From contig NC_091046.1 in NCBI RefSeq assembly GCF_963966145.1, positions 46,686,001 to 46,750,000 on the forward strand: a DNA stretch of 64,000 bases, read 5' to 3'. Source of the DNA: Tenebrio molitor. Its lineage: Eukaryota; Arthropoda; Insecta; Coleoptera; Tenebrionidae. The position numbers and the translations under genes are program-made. Numbering within the stretch: position 1 is the first letter of the stretch; each line of letters begins with the position of its first letter. The notes beneath the pieces are model-generated. The model saw only the letters and a list, made by a program, of their open reading frames with translations. It did not search any database and had not been told where the DNA came from. Below, one piece after another: positions 56,815 to 64,000 of the stretch.

Positions 56815-59800
56815 ATGAAGAAGCAATTCTTCCGGGTCAAGCAGCTCGCCGACCAGACTTTCCTTAGGTATTTTTTTCCTAGTTACGCCCAAGCCCCGTC
56901 ACAATCGACAAATTTCCCAATAAATCAATCGCCCAAATCCATATCATTCTTATCAACACGTCTACATCGTGTTTGTTGTGAAATAACAAACGAACGACAG
57001 TCAAAAATTTTGAGGTTATGACCTCCTCCACCCTTTCCACCTTCCTTTACGGCGACAATTTAACCAACAATATAATCGCCTGATTGCTCCCATTTATCCC
57101 ATTGTATCCAAATTAACCCAATTATCGGACGCACAACTCGCGATTCTCTTGATTGACGCCGAGATGATTTTTACAGGGCTGACAAAAGCGAAGTTTTGAA
57201 CAATGAAGAACTTCAAGTGGCTGATCAGAAAATCGAATACCTACGAACGGCACTATCCGCGATCGTCAAAAGGATACCGCACTCTGGCCAGAATAACGAC
57301 ATCGACAAGCGAATCGTAAGTCAAACTGGCCCTTCGTGAACACTCCTAACCGTCAGATTTTAGAAAAAGTGCACCGAGCATCACCTAGCACAGGTATTTC
57401 TCGAGCAGAGCACGCGGAGAAACGAACAAGGTGATTTGCAAGATCTATCTGGCGATTTATTTTGTACCATTTTGAAAAAATGTGGCAACGCGCAACAAGA
57501 ACTCGCCAAGCAATATGCCGACCAGGAAAAACAAGTCGAGGATTTCGTCAGCACCCCTCTGCAGACACTACTAGACACTGACTTCCATAATATTTTGAAA
57601 CAAAAGCGCAACCTTTCAAAGTATATTTTAGACAAAGACTCTGCAAGTAATAGGTATCATGTAAGTTTTTTTTTTTTGTGGGATTGGCAGATTTTTAATG
57701 AATGTGCCCTCAGGCGACGAAAAAAGAAGCTTTAAGAGATGACATGGAAGAGGCGGACTATAAAGTGGAACAAAGCAGAGACGCGTTGGCCCACGAGATG
57801 TTTAGTTTGTTAGCCAAAGAGAACGAATTGGCCGGTTACATGTTGCAAATATTGAAATGCCAAAGGTCTTATCATGATAGTGCCTTAAAACACCTAGAGG
57901 ATGTGATTCCTGAGCTAGAAAAACAAATTGGTAGGTGTAACTGTTGACGCAAACTTGAACAGCTGTCATGACGGTGGCTAACTTCAGGTCAGTCTGACCA
58001 ACTGTCAGATCGTAAAGTCGTGGCCAGTCTGTCATTTTTTATTTTTGGAAAATGTATTCTGAGAAGTATTAAATTTGAATAACCATTTAGATAAATATTT
58101 CCAAATAAGTTGCGAGTAGAGATAAGCGGTAATGGTTGCGCCATCACGCAACCCTGCTTGGTGGTAGAATTTCAAACTAAATTTGGTTAAACTGCGATTG
58201 ATTTAAAAGAAATTTATAACAAAGAGCGAAATTATTCGAATCTCTTTGTGGCAACTTTGTTTTTTGTTCCTGTCAAAATATCTGCGAGGAAGTGAGATAG
58301 AAGAAATGAAGAATTATCCTTGTGCGTGTTATTAAAAAAAGAGATGAATCATGTTGTAAATATCAATATGTCGATATAAATATCTGCGGTTTCGCATTAA
58401 ATATTTACTTTGCAGTAAATTTTGCAATGTATTACATACATTTATTTCAGTTTGTGGTTTTTTTTATCGTATTTTCAAATAAAAAGAGAGTTTGTTGTTT
58501 GTTTTTGTAATTTGTCAAAAAAGTTTTTGATTGTTGCGGTCCTCTGGGTTAAAAAGAAAAAGAAATGTTGCAGTGGGTTGCGCGCGGAGGAACGAAGAGG
58601 AAAAAAAACACAATGTTTACGGTTTGTTTTGTTTTTAGGCGATAGTTCGGTGAAGCGCGTCTACGGCATTCCCCTCCAGGAGCACTTGAGGGTGACCAAC
58701 AAAAGAATCGCCCTACCGCTGGAAATCTGCATAACTTTGTTGATGAGGCACGGCCTCCACGAAGAAGGCCTCTTCCGCATCGCCGGCGGCTCTTCCCGCG
58801 TCAAAAGACTAAGATCGTCCATAGATTCGGGCTGTTTCTCGCAAAAACTGATCCCCGAGTACCAGGACGTCCACGTGTTGGCCAGCGCCCTCAAGATGTA
58901 CCTCCGCGAACTACCCGACCCCCTCCTCACCTCCCAGCTGTACAACGACTGGATGCAGTCGATGCAGCGGCCCGAATCGGAGAGAGTGGAGGTGGTGAAG
59001 CAGCTGATAGCCAACCTGCCGCGCGAAAACCGCGAGAACCTCTCGTTCTTGATGCAGTTCCTGTCGGAGCTGTCGCGCCACCCGCAGAACAAGATGAGCT
59101 CGTCCAACATCGCCATAGTGGTGGCGCCCAACCTCCTGTGGGACAAGGGGGACGTGGTGAACATGGGGAACTGCGCGGCGATCAACATGCTGGTGGAGCT
59201 GTTCATCAAAGAGGTGCAGACGCTGTTTCCCGACGAGGTGACCAAGCTGGTGACGTTCTCGTGGGCGGACGACGACGGCGGCTTCATTAAGAACACGGTG
59301 GAGTTCAGCGTTAGCAGCGAGAACATCAGCGTGGCCGAGAGTCCCAAGCCCAGCTCCAGGAAGAAGAAGACGCCGGCGCCGGGACCCCCGAACAGCGTCG
59401 TCAGCAGGACCGACCAGGACCTGGTGCACAACGAGAAGAACGTGATGTCGGCGTCGTACCCGTCGGGCAGTTCGACGCTCAACAGGCCGCAGAAACCCAA
59501 AGACAGCTCCAAGTTGAAGACTTCGATAGGGGTGAACACGGACAGGATCAACCACCAGGAGGAAACGCACAAGAGTGAGACAGCCAAACAGGCGCCTCTA
59601 GTCAGTTTAGATAGTAGCAAAACGGTCGCCCACAAGGTCATCACCGAGCCGGCGACCCCAGTCCAGGTGTCCAAAGCCAAACCCGTACAGCCGATCCTCG
59701 CACAAAACGCTTGTGATAACAAAAACTTCAAAACCACATTAACGCACTCGGTGATGGCGGAGGCGGCGGCGCCCCAAGCCAAGCCGGTGGCGGCGCCCCG

Positions 59801-60422
59801 GTCGATCGACGCGACGGTCACCCGCAGCTCCTCGATCCGGATCGACCTGAAGGCGGCGCCGTCCGAGTCGGGCGAGGTGCAACTGCGGCGGCCGGAGGTG
59901 ACGGCGGCGAAGCCCGAGGTGCCGGCGCGGCCCGCGTCGCTCAACAAAAGGCCAAGCGCGGAGATGGACCCGACCGTGCACCGGACGCAGTGCTCGGTCT
60001 ACAGCGTGGCCAACAAGCAGCAGCCGAGCTACGTGAACGTGCAGAACCGCAACGAGAAGTTCCAGCCGGGCCACGACAACCAGATAGCCGAGAAGGAGCG
60101 CTTCCTGGGCCACCACCAGCCCATCAAGTTCGCCGACATCAACTCGAACAGCAGGCCGGGGCTGCCGCCGAAGGCGACCAAAACCGGCGACAAATCGGAC
60201 GCGAGCAAGTCGAACGAGGACCTGGGCGACCTGGGGGAGAAGCTGAACGGCAATCAGAAAACTAGTCATGTGCGCACCAGGTCGGACGGCAACTTGATCG
60301 AGCTCAGCGACAGCCTGATGCAGACGCCGCCGTCGCCGAGGAGTCTGAACAAGCCGACGCAGCCGCCGCCTCCGCCGCCCGTCAACCTGTGCAGGAAGGA
60401 ACCGGACAGTACTGATTTGTAA
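56815..60422 (+). CDS. BAR-RhoGAP protein, ARHGAP17/ARHGAP44 (Nadrin/RICH) type, 829 aa
   Basis: GTPase-activating protein for Rac/Cdc42 with a membrane-curving BAR domain; the fly relative is RhoGAP92B. Exons 56815-56867, 57177-57315, 57364-57660, 57714-57930 and 58639-60422 join in frame. Residues 1 to about 235 are the helical BAR/N-BAR region (MKKQFFRVKQLADQTF.., LEDVIPELEKQI). The RhoGAP domain covers about 245-430, with arginine-finger motif GLFRIAGG (Arg at about 282) and conserved LYNDWMQ, NLSFLMQFLSELS and NIAIVVAPNLLW. The C-terminal half is low-complexity and Ser/Pro/Ala-rich, with RSDGNLIELSDSL and a PPPPPP run. It ends in STDL, a class I PDZ ligand, as in RICH proteins, which end in STAL. 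Length is within the family range. The last exon's codons are GC-rich. An apparent upward extension of the last exon's frame is intronic. Confidence 0.95.
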
Positions 60423-60720
60423 TGTGGAACGCGTCCAGTGATTGAATTCTTTTCTATCGTTACTCCCGCTAGTAAATATATGAACAAATAGTTGCTGTTC
60501 GACTGAAGTTAAAATTTTAAATTTTAATGTTAATGTTAAAGTTGAAACTGATTTTATTTATTTCGGAGAATGATATATTTACTGGTTAATGATGAGGCAC
60601 ACAAGATGCAATTTATATATTTTTTATGTTCGCTTTAACAAAACTGATCGCAGTATAATTTTAGAGGTTAGGAATTTTGATATTTTTCATTTTATCAAAA
60701 GAACTGTACAAGCCGCAGTC

Positions 60721-60726
60721 AATAAA
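60721..60726 (+). promoter_or_regulatory. AATAAA poly(A) signal, candidate for the RhoGAP gene
   Basis: First AATAAA downstream of the stop codon at 60420-60422, implying a 3' UTR of about 320 nt. Confidence 0.4.
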
Positions 60727-61395
60727 ACCTTCAATTTACTTCAAAACTGTTTTATTACTGCACAAAAACGCATTTCCATCAAATCGTGAAGAGAAAAATC
60801 GAAGAAACATTTTTTCGTTTAATAAAAACTCCAGGTATGCAACGGGATATACATCGTGTATAGCTGGTTGCATATCTCTGACCAAATTTGAAAAAAATCG
60901 ATAAAAACGCAAGTTGGATTTTGTTGCAAATACGAATAATAGTTATTATACGTCAATTACAACAACGTAGACAATTACGTTCGTAATAACAAGTGTTTAA
61001 GTTAACGAGTACTTAAATGGCGGCCAAAACAAGTTTTTTTTATTCGTTGGAAGTTCGGTCGATACAAAAAATTACAATTTAAACTTTCTAATTGACGTAA
61101 CATTCATCAAATATCCGTTTGATAAATTGACTGGATCGAGAAACCGAGAACAGAAAGTCAGGTACCCAAACAAACAGTCCCTCAGCGCGCTGTTTATACG
61201 ACCTTTTCCCGTTTATTTAATCGAATCCGACACGCAGGTACGTTATACACAATCCATTATCTCCAAATCGAAGCCTCCGACGGTCATGTAAACGTTTCAT
61301 TTCCAAATGTTCCACATCTAAAAATACCAAAGAGCTATCAAAGTTTTACAGCACAATGGTTAGCCAGTTTGTACGGTAACCGGTTCCAAAGCAAA

Positions 61396-61534
61396 ATGGA
61401 ATGTTTTGTTAACAACCATGCGCTCAAAATTTACGATTTATTCGATTACGACGGCATTACCGCACCACGAAAACACCCAATTACCAGACCGGCCTACATC
61501 CTGCACGAGGACTACTTCTACCAATTTTACTACG
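61396..61534 (+). CDS. possible first coding exon of an unrecognised gene (46 codons, partial)
   Basis: An acceptor-like TTTTACAG at 61343-61350 and a strong GTAAGT donor after 61534 bound a protein-like stretch. In the open frame the exon reads QWLASLYGNRFQSK then MECFVNNHALKIYDLFDY.. and RPAYILHEDYFYQFYYG. The first in-frame ATG is at 61396, with context AAAATGG. An earlier ATG at 61355 opens a seven-codon frame that stops. A donor-like CACGCAG/GTACGT at 61237 could end a preceding non-coding exon. I do not recognise the family. Later exons would lie beyond 61534, and I could not find a convincing one before the window ends. Confidence 0.4.
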
Positions 61535-63187
61535 GTAAGTGGAAACAATTAGACCCGATCGCCCCTCACCTCGTCGCTAATTGGCCCCGCCGTCCAGCTT
61601 GCTTTCCCCGGAACTTTCCCTCTCGACAGCGCCCCGAAGAGCCACCGCGAGTTCCGCGGCCCCACAGTTTGGGCGCCGCTGGTGGAATCCCACTTCTGAT
61701 TTGAAAAAGGTGGGCAAGGTGGAGGTGAACGAGCGAGCACATGGCCATGCCATAGAAATGTAAATTTTTCGGTGCGGTAGTTGTCTTGCGGTGGTGCTCG
61801 CGTACGAATCGGCGCGACTTTCGATGTGCTCCACCGAATCGAAGAGGCGACCGTTGTGAGACGCGAAGCGCCTCCGAACGATGTGCATTTGCGTAACCGA
61901 CGCCCAACGAAAAAGTGATTTTTCTTGAGGAAGTGAGTTTGCGAACTGGCAGAGGCAACCGCTGCGATCACGCAAAAACGACAAGAACTGGCGATTGTTT
62001 GTTGAAAAAACGCAAAAAGCGCCGCGCTGCTATCGCGTGTGGTGTCCTCCGGAGGTGGTCGCGTTGCTAAACGAAATTCGCTCGACTCCTACTTATGCAA
62101 CTCACGTAATGACAACAGAAGCCTTATAATATTTGTCGCGTTTATTGTTGTAAATAATAACGGTGTGGTAATAATTGTTCTGTGCCAGTTACATATTTGC
62201 GCAGGAGCTGTGTTTGTAGGGTTAAATAGTCGCGGTAAATACCACGCGGATTACTCTTTTCGGGACAACCTCGATTTTTTTCTTCTTTAAAGATAACGCG
62301 CACCTAACAATTGGTTCCGTATTATGCACCGACTGTTTTTACATTTGTTGAAATTAAATGTGGTCGGAAAATACGTTTCACTCGGCTAAACTTGACCATT
62401 TTTTAATCTATTCACTTCACTTTTAACGCAATTGCGACGTTCCAAATGAGACCAGCGCACGGCATTCAGGCAGCATTTATTTACATCCTAGATAGTGCTG
62501 TCAAACATTAATGAACTTTATGACCTACTGGTCTGAATTTAGTACCGAGATATGAATCATTCTAAAAATAAAGTTGCGAATAATGAAAGTTTGTCACACA
62601 AAATAGACAAAAAAGACATTTCTGGATTTGGAAAAGTCTAACAATAAACTTCAAAAAAAGATAATTCAAAGCTGGTCGACTTAAAAAAAAATCGTTTGTT
62701 TGATATTGCGCAGTAAATCACGGTTTGCTGAATCAGTTCCGCTAATTTTCATTTTCTTAAACAATCCGCCTTATAATAAGCAATTTAATTGCATCGCAAT
62801 TGATTTGATTCAAATTAATTTTTTCATTCTTACGTTGGCAACAGTCCACTTGCTACCACGTTTTCAAAGACTAATCAAGCGTGCTTACGTCAAATTCAAA
62901 TGTCAAACGTTGGAACGTTATCGCGTTGACATTGCCAACGGGGCCCGCGTTGCGCATTTGAGATTACATGGTCGGGTTCATTTTTGCCAATTAATAAATG
63001 TCACAAACTGTTTTGTTTCTATTTTAACAATCTAAAAAAACAAAATTCGGAGAACAATTTCGAAATCCATTATTATATGTATTTAAATTGCATTGTGTGC
63101 AATTATAATTCCATTAGTGACAAATATCCTGAGGAACAAGTTACTACGAAGAGGAACGGAAAAAACAAGAGCCGGCTCTGATCACAA
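61535..63187. other. no gene seen
   Basis: If the exon at 61396-61534 is real, this is its downstream intron. Open frames are short and uninformative. Confidence 0.4.
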
Positions 63188-63831
63188 CACCAGATGGCGT
63201 CCAAATCGTTTTTAGTAAAATGTTTAAGCAGAAATACCCACTTACCTTTACGTTTACTTCCGCTTCTCTTCGCGAATTAACCGCTTTCCACAAACTGCAA
63301 TTCATTTTTCTTGTCATAAACAGACAGGAAACGCAGTTTCTAATTAATGACTATCTTGTTAACACACAAAAACCCGTTCATCAACTCCATTTGAATTGAA
63401 AATAACACCAGAGGGCGCTCAAGTAATTTTTGACATAAAGTCACTAGATATCTAGTGACTTTATTTTGACATCTTCAAAAATCTGTAGAACTTTAAGTAG
63501 GTATACCAAATCAGATTTTTTTTTGTCGTAAAACCTTCATCAGGATCCAGGCGAGAAAGAGTATTTTGTATTTAATCACCGCAAACACAAAAACTTTGTT
63601 CACAGACTTGACTTGACCTGTTCCGAACACTACGAGTAGAAGGCGTTGATCGGTGGTTATTTCTATGATGCCGTTATTAAATTTTCAATAAAATAAGATT
63701 TGTTTATGTTACTCTAAAACCGTCACTCCGACGAGAAACGTGAATTTTATTATTAATATGCATTTTCTCATCTCAAGCAGCTCATAAAACGCCGTTCCAC
63801 TTGATTTGATTGCAAAACACTAGAGGGCGCC
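63188..63831 (+). promoter_or_regulatory. cluster of three CTCF-like motifs
   Basis: CACCAGATGGCG at 63188-63199, CACCAGAGGGCGCT at 63406-63419 and CACTAGAGGGCGCC at 63818-63831, all in the same orientation. They fit the CTCF core of animals (CCA-YAGRKGGCGC). The second and third also share flanks: a TTGAATTGAAAA/TTGATTTGATTG block before, and AATTATTTTT-like sequence after. They may therefore be one repeated element carrying the motif. Confidence 0.5.
63435..63464. repeat. perfect 30 bp palindrome
   Basis: ATAAAGTCACTAGAT is followed immediately by its reverse complement, ATCTAGTGACTTTAT, with no spacer. It lies 15 bp after the second CTCF-like motif. Confidence 0.95.
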
Positions 63832-64000
63832 AAATTATTTTTAACCTCTACATTTCAACAAAAGCAATGAATTTTAAATACAAACTCTCACCTTGTGTAT
63901 TCACGCGAGAAACTCCATTTAATCATTAATGCGTTTTAAATCGTTACACAACAGTCTGGTTCATAGAGCGTCGATTCCACACTTGACCTAACCTGGTAAA

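Noticed and set aside
58422..58638. Upstream extension of the RhoGAP last-exon frame
   Set aside because: It reads through the intron. A TTTTTAG acceptor at 58638 and the phase from the BAR exons place the exon start at 58639.
58661..60269. Long minus-strand frames opposite the RhoGAP last exon (428 and 219 codons)
   Set aside because: Antisense shadows of a GC-rich exon. The plus strand has the RhoGAP motifs.

Overview
The window looks like nuclear DNA of a holometabolous insect, most likely a beetle. The evidence is odorant receptor genes with the insect seven-transmembrane layout, many tiny introns (45-60 nt) with canonical GT/AG ends, abundant TA-flanked DNA transposons and MITEs, and animal genes with one-to-one relatives in other insects. 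The order is an inference from gene content and intron style, not from a search.

Layout. (1) 1-7.1 kb, AT-rich: two odorant receptor genes on the minus strand. The one at 5.7-7.0 kb is full length (381 aa). The one at 1.3-2.5 kb keeps an open frame and the same splice architecture but is shortened to 308 aa. A MITE and smaller repeats lie between them. (2) 7.1-17.8 kb: no convincing gene; dispersed repeats and a weak small-gene candidate at 14.4-15.2 kb. (3) 17.8-20.8 kb, minus strand: an EFCAB10-like gene (docking-domain fold plus a degenerate EF hand). One intron carries an initiator-type tRNA whose anticodon reads GGU, and an ordinary tRNA-iMet(CAU) lies 1.3 kb upstream. (4) 20.8-31.4 kb: intergenic, GC-richer, with a structured A-rich element near 27.6 kb. 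(5) 31.4-42.6 kb, plus strand: a complete meteorin-like gene in five coding exons with an 8.2 kb first intron. An intronless Tim8 gene is nested in its last intron on the same strand. (6) 44.8-54.4 kb, minus strand: an MFSD11 (UNC93-like) transporter gene with a 7.9 kb first intron. That intron holds a 1.5 kb decayed Tc1/mariner-type transposon with intact inverted ends and a 357 bp MITE. (7) 56.8-60.4 kb, plus strand: a BAR plus RhoGAP gene of the ARHGAP17/44 (Nadrin/RICH; fly RhoGAP92B) type. (8) 60.5-64 kb: a possible first exon of an unrecognised gene, a cluster of CTCF-like GGCGC motifs and a perfect 30 bp palindrome.

The genes belong to unrelated processes: olfaction, cilium or sperm axoneme, secreted signalling, mitochondrial import, membrane transport and Rho/membrane remodelling. 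I see no operon-like system. The most unusual observations are the intron-resident initiator-like tRNA with a threonine anticodon, whose Pol III terminator is also the polypyrimidine tract of the host 3' splice site, and the nested Tim8 gene. All exon models were built by eye from reading frame, splice sites and family resemblance.
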